From an uncultured Opitutia bacterium (GTDB lineage: Bacteria > Verrucomicrobiota > Verrucomicrobiia > Opitutales > UBA953): DNA of 31,192 bases. The translations under genes were made by a program, and so were the position numbers. The stretch covers positions 1 to 31,192 of the forward strand of contig CAITUF010000037.1 of NCBI GenBank assembly GCA_903895475.1. The letters run 5' to 3'. A model generated the notes under the pieces. The model was not told the DNA's origin and searched no databases. It saw only the letters and a program-made list of their open reading frames with translations. Shown in pieces: positions 1-7,230 of the stretch. The first letter of the stretch is position 1; each line of letters begins with the position of its first letter.

Positions 1-410
1 ACGGGCTTCGAGGTGGCGCGGTCGAGGAGGATAGCGAGGTAGTACTCGTCGTCACGGCCGTCGGGGCGCTTGCCGAGGTTGGCAGCTTCGGTAAAATAGA
101 TGGTCTGGACCTTGCGGCCAGCCTCGCCCGTCTGGGCGGTCACGAGGGTGTTGCCGAGCATCGCCTGCGCGTTCTCCATGGCCTTTTCCTTGGTGGGTGA
201 GAACTTCACGCCGCCTTTGAAGCCGTTGGTGAAAGTGCCCTTACCGCGGCCGCCCGCGTGGATCTGGGACTTCACCATGATACCGCCCGCGGTATTGAGC
301 TGGGCGATGGCCGTATCGAACTCGGCGACGGACGACACCGCGACGCCCTTAGGCACCGCGACGCCGAACTTCTCGAAGAGTTGTTTGGCCTGGTATTCGT
401 GAATATTCAT
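1..410 (-). CDS. sucC: Succinyl-CoA synthetase (ADP/GDP-forming) beta subunit, N-terminal part, cut by window start
   Basis: Beta subunit of the TCA-cycle enzyme that interconverts succinyl-CoA and succinate with substrate-level phosphorylation. About 136 residues are visible, from the ATG at 408-410 to the window edge. They open with MNIHEYQAKQLFEKFG, the usual SucC start, followed by the ATP-grasp segment VKSQIHAGGRGKG around residues 45-58. The catalytic and CoA-ligase domains lie outside the window. It is the last visible gene of a minus-strand run pyrH, frr, sucC, with only 32 bp separating it from frr. No Shine-Dalgarno sequence precedes the ATG. The sucD partner would be expected further left but cannot be seen. 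The identity is secure from the N-terminal motif even though the gene is partial. Confidence 0.93.
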   Translation of the reverse strand, partial: MNIHEYQAKQLFEKFGVAVPKGVAVSSVAEFDTAIAQLNTAGGIMVKSQIHAGGRGKGTFTNGFKGGVKFSPTKEKAMENAQAMLGNTLVTAQTGEAGRKVQTIYFTEAANLGKRPDGRDDEYYLAILLDRATSKP

Positions 411-442
411 TAAAGACAAAAATCAGTCGGGCGCGTCTGGGC

Positions 443-1006
443 TTAGCCCTTGAGCTCAGTTTCCTTCTTCTTCAGGTGCGTCTCGATATCGACGATGGCC
501 TTGTCGGTGTTCGTCTGAATCTCCTTTTCGGAGCGCTTCAGTTCATCCTCGGTGACGAGTTTATCCTTGGAGCCTTTCTTGAGGACTTCGAGGACGTCGC
601 GACGGGCATTGCGGACGCGGACTTTACCTTCTTCCGCGAGCTGGGTCGCCTTCTTGGCGAGCTCGAGGCGGCGTTCACCCGAGAGGGTGGGGACGGGGCA
701 ACGGAGGAAGCTGCCTTGGGAGACGGGGTTGATACCGATGTTGGCGGCAAGGATGGCCTTACGGATATCGTCGATGGCGGCCTTGTCGAAGGGCTGAACT
801 ACGATGGACTGGGCGTCGGGCGTCGTAATCGCAGCCATGTCCTTGAGGCGCTGGGTCATGCCATAGGCCTCGATGTGCACTTGGATGTTCTCGACCATCA
901 TCGGCGAGGCCTTGCCGGTGTGGAGGGTGCTGAATTCATGTTGGGTCCAATCGACGGCCTTCTTCATGTTGGTGGCGCCGTCGGTGATGATACGTTTGAT
1001 GTCCAT
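443..1006 (-). CDS. frr: Ribosome recycling factor
   Basis: With EF-G, this protein splits the post-termination 70S ribosome in the cytoplasm. The 187-residue product has the usual family length and the expected pattern: an N-terminal helix with KAVDWTQHEFSTLHTGKASPMMVE, a beta domain with VQPFDKAAIDDIRKAI, and the C-terminal helices with RRLELAKKA and VRVRNARRDVLEVLKK. The Arg/Asn-rich VRVRNARRD segment, around residues 130-138, is a hallmark. It lies 31 bp downstream of pyrH on the same strand, the common bacterial pyrH-frr pairing, and is probably cotranscribed with it and sucC. The start at 1006 fits the family, although no Shine-Dalgarno motif is seen. Confidence 0.97.
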   Translation of the reverse strand: MDIKRIITDGATNMKKAVDWTQHEFSTLHTGKASPMMVENIQVHIEAYGMTQRLKDMAAITTPDAQSIVVQPFDKAAIDDIRKAILAANIGINPVSQGSFLRCPVPTLSGERRLELAKKATQLAEEGKVRVRNARRDVLEVLKKGSKDKLVTEDELKRSEKEIQTNTDKAIVDIETHLKKKETELKG

Positions 1007-1037
1007 GGGGGTATTTTAGTTGTGTGAAAGGTTAGCG

Positions 1038-1772
1038 TTAGGCGACCAGCGTGCCGATGGACTGGCCGAGTACCGCTTTACGGACGGCGCCCTTGTCGGC
1101 CATTGAGAAGACGATAATCGGGAGCTTATTGGCTTCGCAGAGCGAGAAGGCTTCGGCATCCATCACGCCGAGGCGCTTAGTGAGGGCTTCAGCGTGTGAG
1201 ACCTTCTTGTAGCGTTTGGCGTCCTTATGTTTCATCGGGTCCTTATCGTAGACGCCGTCGACCTTGGTGGCTTTGAGGATGGCGTCGGCACCGATTTCGT
1301 TCGCACGGAGGGCAGCGGCGTAGTCGGTGGTGCAGTACGGGTTGCCCGTGCCCGCGACGAAGATGACAATGCGACCGCGCGAGAGGTGGCGCGTGGCGCG
1401 GCGTTGGATGAAAGGTTCGGCGATACGATCCATCGGGATGGCGGTCATGACGCGTACTTCGAGGCCGGCCTTCTCGAGGCGGTCCATGAGGGCGAGGCCA
1501 TTGATGACCGTGGAGAGCATGCCCATATTGTCGCCCGTCGTGCGGTCGGTGCCATTGGCGCGGGCCCCGGCGAGGCCACGGAAGATATTACCGCCACCGA
1601 CGACGACGGCGACCTGCACGCCGAGGGAGCGGATGGACTTGAGCTCGACGGCCAAGCGGTCGAGGACGTCGCTGTCGATGGATTGACCGGTCTCGTCGTT
1701 CCGGAGGGCCTCACCGCTGATCTTGAGGACGATCCGGCGATACTTCGGCTTTACGGAGGAAGTAGTAGGCAT
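1038..1772 (-). CDS. pyrH: UMP kinase
   Basis: Phosphorylates UMP to UDP in pyrimidine nucleotide synthesis. It belongs to the amino-acid-kinase fold family and is normally hexameric. The 244-residue length is typical. Visible motifs are the phosphate-binding KISGEAL near residue 18, the VVVGGGNIFRG loop around residues 57-67, and the C-terminal TDYAAALRANEIGAD...KATKVDGVYDKDP segment that binds nucleotide and closes the active site. It is the first gene of the minus-strand run leading to frr and sucC. The start region reads MPTTSSVKPKYRRIVLKISGEAL, so a short N-terminal tail precedes the first beta strand. The usual upstream neighbours rpsB and tsf are absent; a divergent tRNA-Gln gene lies 91 bp upstream instead. 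Confidence 0.97.
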   Translation of the reverse strand: MPTTSSVKPKYRRIVLKISGEALRNDETGQSIDSDVLDRLAVELKSIRSLGVQVAVVVGGGNIFRGLAGARANGTDRTTGDNMGMLSTVINGLALMDRLEKAGLEVRVMTAIPMDRIAEPFIQRRATRHLSRGRIVIFVAGTGNPYCTTDYAAALRANEIGADAILKATKVDGVYDKDPMKHKDAKRYKKVSHAEALTKRLGVMDAEAFSLCEANKLPIIVFSMADKGAVRKAVLGQSIGTLVA

Positions 1773-1823
1773 ACAGGGGAGATGAACGAGGACCCTGCTT
1801 CCGTCAACCTCGCCTTGTCTCGC

Positions 1824-1853
1824 TTGACTCCCGTTGGAGAAATTGACTTAACT
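1824..1853 (+). promoter_or_regulatory. Candidate sigma70-type promoter of tRNA-Gln
   Basis: A TTGACT -35-like box (1824-1829) and a weak TTAACT -10-like box (1848-1853) are separated by 18 bp. The -10 box ends 10 bp before the first tRNA base, a fitting distance for a start just ahead of the mature 5' end. The -35 box is a good match (5/6) and the -10 poor (3/6). Confidence 0.4.
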
Positions 1854-1863
1854 CGCCCCCTGC

Positions 1864-1934
1864 AGTCCGATGGTGTAATGGTAGCACAGGAGTTTTTGGT
1901 ACTCCTTGTCTAGGTTCGAATCCTAGTCGGACTA
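1864..1934 (+). tRNA. tRNA-Gln, anticodon UUG
   Basis: A complete 71-nt cloverleaf can be folded by hand. The acceptor stem AGTCCGA/TCGGACT pairs over 7 bp. A short D arm (GTGT/GCAC) encloses a 7-nt loop with GG. The anticodon stem GGAGT/ACTCC encloses the loop TTTTGGT, giving anticodon TTG (reads CAA and CAG, glutamine). The T arm CTAGG/CCTAG carries the loop TTCGAAT, and the discriminator base is A. CCA is not encoded: the DNA continues GCA, so the end must be added by tRNA nucleotidyltransferase. The gene is transcribed away from pyrH and towards efp. Confidence 0.95.
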
Positions 1935-1984
1935 GCAATTTTTAACGCCCTTCTTTGGGAGGAAGCGGCGTACCTAGAAAACGA

Positions 1985-2009
1985 CGAACCCCGGGGTTGC
2001 CGGGGTTCG
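1985..2009 (-). terminator. Rho-independent terminator of efp
   Basis: A perfect 10-bp inverted repeat (CGAACCCCGG / CCGGGGTTCG) with a 5-nt loop starts 21 bp past the efp stop codon. On the minus strand it is followed by TCGTTTTCT, a moderately U-rich tail. The plus-strand flank lacks a T tract, so it should work mainly for efp and not for the tRNA gene that runs towards it. Confidence 0.75.
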
Positions 2010-2030
2010 GTGGGCGGGCTGGCGGTCGGC

Positions 2031-2594
2031 TTAGGCGCGACCGAGGTATTCTTTGTTCTCGGTGCTGACCTTGATCTTCTCGCCCTGCTTGATGAAGAGC
2101 GGGACGTTGACCTGGAGGCCGTTTTCGCAGGTGACCGTCTTCTGGACGTTACCGGCGGTGTCGCCCTTGACGGCGGGTGGGGCTTCGAGGACTTCGACAA
2201 TGACGGAAGGGGGGAGGTCGACGGTGATGGGCTTATCTTCAACGAAGAGGACCATGTAGGTGGTGCCTGAAACCAAGAACTCCTTGGAATCCGCGAGGGA
2301 AGCGGCCGAGATGTAGAATTCCTCGTTAGTGTTAGTATCAACGAAGACGTAACTACCGTCGGCTTCATAGGACATCTCGAGGGACTTGATGGAGTTATCG
2401 AAGACGTCGAAGCTGACGCCGATGCCGCAACGGACCGGGATCTTGGCGCCGGTCTTGATCGAGCGGAGTTCCATCTGGACGTAGGACGCGTTGTTCGGGG
2501 GGGTACGAACGAGGCATTCGAGAACGATACAGAGCTCACCGTTGTAGCTCATGATGTTCTTCTTCTTGATGCGATTGACGGGAAGGGAAGCCAT
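2031..2594 (-). CDS. efp: Elongation factor P (non-canonical tip loop)
   Basis: EF-P binds between the P and E sites and relieves ribosome stalling at polyproline. The 187-residue length and three-domain layout fit: a KOW-like domain I (about 1-65), an OB domain II (about 66-128) and a C-terminal OB domain ending EKIKVSTENKEYLGRA, with VKGDTAGNVQK at the domain II/III junction. The domain I loop that reaches the P-site tRNA normally carries Lys or Arg (PGKGQA in E. coli). Here it reads RTPPNNAS (residues 30-37), placing Asn at the tip with one extra residue. No EpmA, EpmB or EarP gene is nearby. The start at 2594 is preferred over Met15 because residues 1-14 form the first conserved strand. 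The gene is single and followed by its own terminator. Confidence 0.93.
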   Translation of the reverse strand: MASLPVNRIKKKNIMSYNGELCIVLECLVRTPPNNASYVQMELRSIKTGAKIPVRCGIGVSFDVFDNSIKSLEMSYEADGSYVFVDTNTNEEFYISAASLADSKEFLVSGTTYMVLFVEDKPITVDLPPSVIVEVLEAPPAVKGDTAGNVQKTVTCENGLQVNVPLFIKQGEKIKVSTENKEYLGRA

Positions 2595-2681
2595 GGGAGT
2601 AAAGGCGAAGACAAGCCGTCCCGCTCGCCACGGTCAAGCCGGACTTGCCCGCGGGAGGGTCGGAAGGGCTTAAATAAGGGA

Positions 2682-4274
2682 TTATTCGCCTCGGCCAACC
2701 TTTTCGGTCACGGCCGGGGTGCCGTCGGGGCGGCGGTAGTTCACCTTGAGGGCGTCGAGGCGCTTGAGGTGCGCATCCAGCCGGGGTTGGAATTCTGCCC
2801 AAGAGCGGTCCTTGTTCTCCGACCAGGCCACTTCAGCCAAGGCACACGCCCGGGGGAAGGTCATATATTCCTGCTTGGCTGGGTTGTAAATGTACTCCCC
2901 CCAGAGCTGGGCCTGGCAGCCAAGGACCAACTTGCGCTGGGCTTCGGTGAACTTTGGCGGGATAGGTTCGAAGCTATAGACTTTCTCAACGGAGAGGTTG
3001 CCGCCGATGTTATCGAAGGCCGGGTTTTCAGGGTGCTTGCCTTGACCGTAGTCGAAGTAGGTGTGGGAGGTCGGCGCCATCACGATGTTATTGCCGCGAT
3101 CGGCGGCCAGCTGCGCCCACTTCCAGTCGCGCCATACCATCATCGTCGCAGTCTTGGAGAGGCCGCCTTCTTGGATTTCGTCCCAGCCGATGAGTCGCTT
3201 GCCGCGCTTGGTGAGGAGCGTCTCGACGCGGGAGATAAAGTAGGACTGGAGCTCATGCGTATCCTTGAGCTTATGCTTGGCCATCACTTCCTTGGCGAAG
3301 GGCGACTTATTCCACTGGTCCTTGGGCGCTTCGTCACCGCCGATATGAAAGAACGCGTTCGGGAAAATCGGGCAGAGTTCCGCGAAGATGTCATCGATGA
3401 ACGCGAAGGTTTCTTCCTTCGGGGCGAAGGTGTAGTATTTCACGCCCCAGCTGCTCGCCACCTTCGGGCTGTAGCCCGGGATATCAGTGTTGCCGAGGTT
3501 GGGGTAGGCGGCAATCGCCGCGGCGGCGTGGCCGGGCATCTCAATTTCGGGGACGACGTTAATGTGCAGTTTAGTGGCGTAGGCCACGACTTCCTTGAGG
3601 TCTTCCTGTGTGTAAAAGCCCGCGTAGGGCTTACCGTCGGGCTTATTGCGATTGCCCATGGTGGGCGAGGCGTCGCGCTTGGAGCCGACTTCGGTGAGCT
3701 TGGGGTACTTCTTGATTTCAACGCGCCAGCCTTGGTCTTCGGTGAGGTGCCAATGCAGCGTGTTCAGCTTGTGCAGGGCCATGAGGTCGAGCATACGGAG
3801 GATCTGGGCCTTGCCCATGATGTGGCGACCGTCGTCAATCATTAGCCCGCGCCACGCGAAGCGCGGCTTGTCCATCACATCGCCTGGTGGGACGTAGGTG
3901 CCGCCATCGTTGCCAGTGTAGGCGAGCTGTTGCAGGGAAACGATACCGTAGAAAGCGCCGGCCTCGGTGCGGGCGTGGATGCGGACGGGCTGGCCGGGGT
4001 GGGCCTCGATGACGTAGCCTTCGTCGCCGACTTCAAAGCCGCGGACGGGCCCCGTGGCCTTGATGAGTTGGACCGTCGTCTTGCCGCCCGTACCAAGTTG
4101 GGCGCGGAGGCGCTCGGCCGTCGCGGTAAAGGCGGGGTCGGCTTCAACCTTAGCACCTCGAATATTCGTCGCGGGGGCGTCCATAATCTGGGCCACCCGG
4201 ACCGGCTTGGGTAAAATCGGGCCGGCGACGCAAGCAGCGGCGAGGAGGAACGAAGCGAAGAAGGGGAGTCGCAT
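2682..4274 (-). CDS. Secreted beta-N-acetylhexosaminidase, glycoside hydrolase family 20
   Basis: Exo-acting enzyme that removes terminal beta-linked GlcNAc or GalNAc, as from chitin oligomers or glycans, by substrate-assisted catalysis. A signal peptide occupies about residues 1-18. The N-terminal GH20b-like domain spans about 20-135, with the TIM-barrel catalytic domain after it. The signature HIGGDE lies at residues 310-315, with D314-E315 the assisting Asp and acid/base Glu. Other GH20 marks are WRGLMIDDGRH (141-151), LHWHLTEDQGWR (173-184) and VPEIEMPGHA (241-250). The 530-residue length is normal for a compact GH20. A near-consensus promoter lies directly ahead of its ATG, so it is probably transcribed alone with almost no leader. 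The natural substrate cannot be told from the sequence. Confidence 0.95.
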   Translation of the reverse strand: MRLPFFASFLLAAACVAGPILPKPVRVAQIMDAPATNIRGAKVEADPAFTATAERLRAQLGTGGKTTVQLIKATGPVRGFEVGDEGYVIEAHPGQPVRIHARTEAGAFYGIVSLQQLAYTGNDGGTYVPPGDVMDKPRFAWRGLMIDDGRHIMGKAQILRMLDLMALHKLNTLHWHLTEDQGWRVEIKKYPKLTEVGSKRDASPTMGNRNKPDGKPYAGFYTQEDLKEVVAYATKLHINVVPEIEMPGHAAAAIAAYPNLGNTDIPGYSPKVASSWGVKYYTFAPKEETFAFIDDIFAELCPIFPNAFFHIGGDEAPKDQWNKSPFAKEVMAKHKLKDTHELQSYFISRVETLLTKRGKRLIGWDEIQEGGLSKTATMMVWRDWKWAQLAADRGNNIVMAPTSHTYFDYGQGKHPENPAFDNIGGNLSVEKVYSFEPIPPKFTEAQRKLVLGCQAQLWGEYIYNPAKQEYMTFPRACALAEVAWSENKDRSWAEFQPRLDAHLKRLDALKVNYRRPDGTPAVTEKVGRGE

Positions 4275-4285
4275 GGGGATGTGTA

Positions 4286-4314
4286 ATTATCCCCGCGAGT
4301 CTTCCCGTTGTCGA
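4286..4314 (-). promoter_or_regulatory. Strong sigma70-like promoter of the GH20 gene
   Basis: On the minus strand, TCGACA (4309-4314, 5/6 match to the -35 consensus) is followed after exactly 17 bp by GATAAT (4286-4291, 5/6 match to the -10). The -10 box ends 11 bp before the ATG at 4274, so transcription should start only a few nucleotides upstream of the start codon. The mRNA would then be leaderless or nearly so. Confidence 0.6.
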
Positions 4315-4354
4315 GCGACCTAATCGCCCAGTTTCACTCTATAGCCCAGAGGGC

Positions 4355-5041
4355 TTACTCCAACGTGAAAAGTGTCCCGCCGATGCTATTGATGGTCAGT
4401 GTCGGGGTCGTGCCCGCCGCGGCCGCCTGAGCGTTGGCTGCGTCGGCGCCTTCAATGGTCGAGCCAGCGCTAGCCGCGACGGTGCGGGCCACCAAGAGAT
4501 CGCGGAAGGCACTATAGAAGCGCTGCAACTCAGCCTTGGACTTGACGGTCATTTCCACGGTCTTGGCGTGGGTGGTCGTTGGGTAGCTCTTCACCACCAG
4601 CCCGGCCGTGGTCGACTGGGTCAGGTTATTGACCTGTGTTTCGATCGCACCGAAGGGGCCGGGGACGGGGAGTTTGCTGGCGGCTGCCGGGTCGAGGCCG
4701 CGGTTCTGGGAGTTAGCCGTGCTGGCGCGGTTGGTGCGGTCAGCGACATCTGCCGAGCCCGGGGTGCGGGTGTAATAGATTCGCAGTTGCTGGTTGGAGT
4801 TCTGCATGTCGACCACGACTTCGCTCACAATGAAGGCGCCGGTTGTATATTCTTGGAACGAGACCGAGACGACGTGGTCGGCGCGGCCATAAAAGCTCAT
4901 GTCCGTCCCTTTGACCTCGATGCCGAAGAAGCCTTGGTTGGGAAAGGCGCGCTTCCTCATGCTCATGGCATCGGCTGTCGGGGCGAGGCAAAGGGCAGCG
5001 ACCAGGGTCAGGGCAGAGCAGGGGAGTCTCATGGCGTTCAT
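4355..5041 (-). CDS. Secreted protein of unknown function
   Basis: I do not recognise this 228-residue protein. Its first 25 residues form a clear signal peptide (MNAMRLPCSALTLVAALCLAPTADA), so it should be exported to the periplasm or beyond. A second ATG three codons in (5032) could be the real start. Residues 35-100 look beta-rich (FFGIEVKGTDMSFYGRADHVVSVSF, then alternating hydrophobics); residues about 165-190 look helical (KAELQRFYSAFRDLLVART). The last 45 residues are rich in Ala, Gly and Thr. No catalytic motif or lipobox is visible. Only 38 bp separate it from the divergent ABCG-like transporter, so the two probably share a control region. Reading frame and composition match its neighbours, supporting a real gene. 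Confidence 0.75.
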   Translation of the reverse strand: MNAMRLPCSALTLVAALCLAPTADAMSMRKRAFPNQGFFGIEVKGTDMSFYGRADHVVSVSFQEYTTGAFIVSEVVVDMQNSNQQLRIYYTRTPGSADVADRTNRASTANSQNRGLDPAAASKLPVPGPFGAIETQVNNLTQSTTAGLVVKSYPTTTHAKTVEMTVKSKAELQRFYSAFRDLLVARTVAASAGSTIEGADAANAQAAAAGTTPTLTINSIGGTLFTLE

Positions 5042-5079
5042 TCTTTACCCCGCCGAATGCGCTGGCAAGATTTCATCCA

Positions 5080-6780
5080 ATGCTGAGCTGCCAAAACCTC
5101 ACCGTCCAGGCGGGTACGGATGGACCCGTCATCCTCGACAGTGCCAATGCCCGGTTCCTGCCTCGTGGCCTGAACGCCGTTATCGGGCCTTCGGGCTGCG
5201 GCAAGACGACCTTAATGAAGGCTATCTTGGGCATCTTGCCTTCGACGGGTGAGGCCAGCCTAGCGGGCCAGCCGATTAGCTGTACCGAAGACTTAGTGGG
5301 TAAGGTCGGGTTCGCCCCGCAGTTTACCGCTGCCCAGGCTCAGCTGACCGTCAAGGAGTCCCTCGACTACGCCTTGCGGCTGGCCGTTCCGTCTGCGGCC
5401 GAGCGTCACCGCCGGCTCGAGTCCGTTCTCGGGGTGACCGGTCTCTCGCCGCACCGCGACAAACGCGTCTCCTCGTTGTCGGGTGGGCAGTTGCGCCGCT
5501 TGTCTCTCGGCATTGAGCTAACGCTGGATCCACCCTGCATGGTCTGCGATGAAGTGACGTCGGGGCTCGACCCGCAGTCGGAGGATCAGATTCTCGCACT
5601 CCTGCGCCAACTCGTCGTCTCGGGCGGGAAGAGCTTCGTTTGTATCATCCATAATCTCGGCAAACTAAATCAGTTCGATTGGGTCACGGTCGTCTACCAA
5701 GGCGACGTGGTCTTCCAAGGTTCGCCGGATACGTTGCTGAGCTACTTCGGCATTCCGGATGGCCTACGTCTCTATGAGGTGCTGAATGCCCAGGATTTGG
5801 CCTACTGGCGGGACCGCTGGGCGATTCATCAGGCCGAGCACGCGGGCGAATTTGACGCCGCGGTGGCCGCGGTGACTAGTGAGGTTGCTCCTGTGGATAG
5901 CCTGCCCGAACCCGCAGTCCCCGGAGGTATCTCGCAGTTCTTTACTTTGTTGGCCCGCCGTTTCCGCCTGTTCTTCCGTGACACCGGTTACCTCGGCCTG
6001 ACTTTAGCGATTACCTTCGGCTTTCCGCTGCTGGTCATTATTTTTAATCTCAGCGGAGAGTGGAATATCCTGAAGGAGCCGCTCGATAGTAACGTGGCCT
6101 CGATTAAGGAAGTACAGACGGCTTTGCGTGTGCAGATTTCCAATGCCCAAGTCGCATCCATGGCCGCGGGGTTGGTGATGTTCCAAGTCATCCTGCTCAC
6201 GCTCATGGGCGCCAATAACGGCGGGCGCGAGATCTCCGCAGAACGCATCCTCTACGAGAAGGAACGCATGACCGGGCTACGCCCGTGGTCCTACGCTTTC
6301 TCGAAGATCTTCTTCGTGTCCTGCATCGCCATCTTCCAAGGCGCTTGGATGTGCTTCTTCGTGAAGATGATTTGCCAGTTCCCCGGACCTTGGGTCCCGC
6401 AGCTGGCAGTCTTGGCCGCGAGTTGCGTTTCGATGTCGGTCGTCTGCCTTGGCTTTTCGGCCTTACTCACCTCCCCCGAGAAATCCTCGCTCCTTTCCAT
6501 CTATCTGGTCGGCTTCCAATTGCCCCTTTCGGGGGTCGTCTTGGCACTACCCCCGGCCCTCACCTGGGTCTGCCGCCCCTTCATCAACTCTTACTGGGGT
6601 TGGTCGGGCTACATGAAGTCCATGACCGATTCGGGCATCTGGACGGCCTACGAACGGAGCCTGCCGGACCTCACCGCCTCGGTGGCATCCAATGAAATCG
6701 CCGTGTTTGTGCTCCTAATTCAGGGACTGGTGGGCGTGTGTATGGTCGTCGTGGGTTGCCAGCAAAAGCGCTGGAACTAA
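5080..6780 (+). CDS. ABCG-like ABC transporter, fused ATPase and permease half-transporter
   Basis: The 566-residue protein has an N-terminal ATPase and a C-terminal ABC2-type membrane domain, the reverse-order layout of ABCG/White-type half-transporters; it would act as a dimer in the inner membrane. The ATPase is intact: Walker A GPSGCGKTT (36-44), signature LSGGQLRRLSLG, Walker B with CDEVTSGLD including the catalytic Glu, and the switch His in CIIHN. About six hydrophobic segments follow, starting at YLGLTLAITFGFPLLVIIF and ending at IAVFVLLIQGLVGVCMVVV. The internal GREISAERILYEKERMTGLRPWSY stretch is the family's coupling region. Substrate and direction are unknown. It lies head to head with the unknown secreted protein and 52 bp upstream of two more envelope proteins. 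No SD is seen. Confidence 0.9.
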   Translation: MLSCQNLTVQAGTDGPVILDSANARFLPRGLNAVIGPSGCGKTTLMKAILGILPSTGEASLAGQPISCTEDLVGKVGFAPQFTAAQAQLTVKESLDYALRLAVPSAAERHRRLESVLGVTGLSPHRDKRVSSLSGGQLRRLSLGIELTLDPPCMVCDEVTSGLDPQSEDQILALLRQLVVSGGKSFVCIIHNLGKLNQFDWVTVVYQGDVVFQGSPDTLLSYFGIPDGLRLYEVLNAQDLAYWRDRWAIHQAEHAGEFDAAVAAVTSEVAPVDSLPEPAVPGGISQFFTLLARRFRLFFRDTGYLGLTLAITFGFPLLVIIFNLSGEWNILKEPLDSNVASIKEVQTALRVQISNAQVASMAAGLVMFQVILLTLMGANNGGREISAERILYEKERMTGLRPWSYAFSKIFFVSCIAIFQGAWMCFFVKMICQFPGPWVPQLAVLAASCVSMSVVCLGFSALLTSPEKSSLLSIYLVGFQLPLSGVVLALPPALTWVCRPFINSYWGWSGYMKSMTDSGIWTAYERSLPDLTASVASNEIAVFVLLIQGLVGVCMVVVGCQQKRWN

Positions 6781-6800
6781 TCCCCAGCCTACTCTACAAT
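6772..6800 (+). promoter_or_regulatory. Possible promoter of the small membrane protein and exported protein pair
   Basis: TACAAT (6795-6800, 5/6 match to the -10 consensus) lies 17 bp after the weak -35-like TGGAAC (6772-6777, 3/6), and 32 bp ahead of the ATG at 6833. The -35 match is poor, so the call rests on the -10 box. Confidence 0.3.
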
Positions 6801-6832
6801 TCTTATTAGCCCAGTACCCCTAGGCGTTCCCC

Positions 6833-7222
6833 ATGTCCAAAGTTAACCCTCTTTTCTTCGCCCTTGGTATCCCTGTGTTGGTGATTGTGGTCCTGATGGC
6901 CATCGTCATTCCCCGCTTCGCTGGCGGCGGCAAGTTCACGGATCTCTCTCCGTTTTCGGTCGACGATTACCGCAAGGACTGGGCCACGCTGCAGGGCAAC
7001 GCCTACCGCTTTGACTGCCAAATCGAAAAGCAGCTCGCTTACGAAGAAGGCAAGGGCCGCGTTCTCGCCGTCAAGCCGACCGACGTCACGCGCGGCTCCG
7101 GGCGCGTCCCGCTTTTCGTCCCCCTTTCGGCTGGCGAGACCTTCGAGGTCGGCCAGCGCTTCAAGTGCAAGGTGCGCGTGGTCCGTGACCTCCTTGTCGT
7201 TGAAGACCTCGAACGCTTTTGA
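6833..7222 (+). CDS. Small single-pass membrane-anchored protein, unknown function
   Basis: The 129-residue product starts with MSKVNPLFF and a single hydrophobic segment at about residues 8-28 (FALGIPVLVIVVLMAIVIPRF). It has no clear cleavage site, so it is probably an N-terminal anchor with the rest facing the periplasm. The remaining 100 residues are soluble and probably beta-rich: YRFDCQIEKQLAYEEGKGRVLAVKP, then VPLFVPLSAGETFEVGQRFKCKVRVVRDLLVVEDL. The pattern resembles a small OB-like or beta-barrel fold, but that is a guess. The next gene's ATG follows 8 bp after the stop, so the two are probably translated together. I do not recognise the family. Confidence 0.75.
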   Translation: MSKVNPLFFALGIPVLVIVVLMAIVIPRFAGGGKFTDLSPFSVDDYRKDWATLQGNAYRFDCQIEKQLAYEEGKGRVLAVKPTDVTRGSGRVPLFVPLSAGETFEVGQRFKCKVRVVRDLLVVEDLERF

Positions 7223-7230
7223 ACCTCGCC

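Noticed and set aside
2769..3845. Open frame of 358 codons on the plus strand, opposite the GH20 gene
   Set aside because: It lies wholly antisense to a clear GH20 enzyme, shows no domain motif, and long antisense frames are common in GC-rich DNA.
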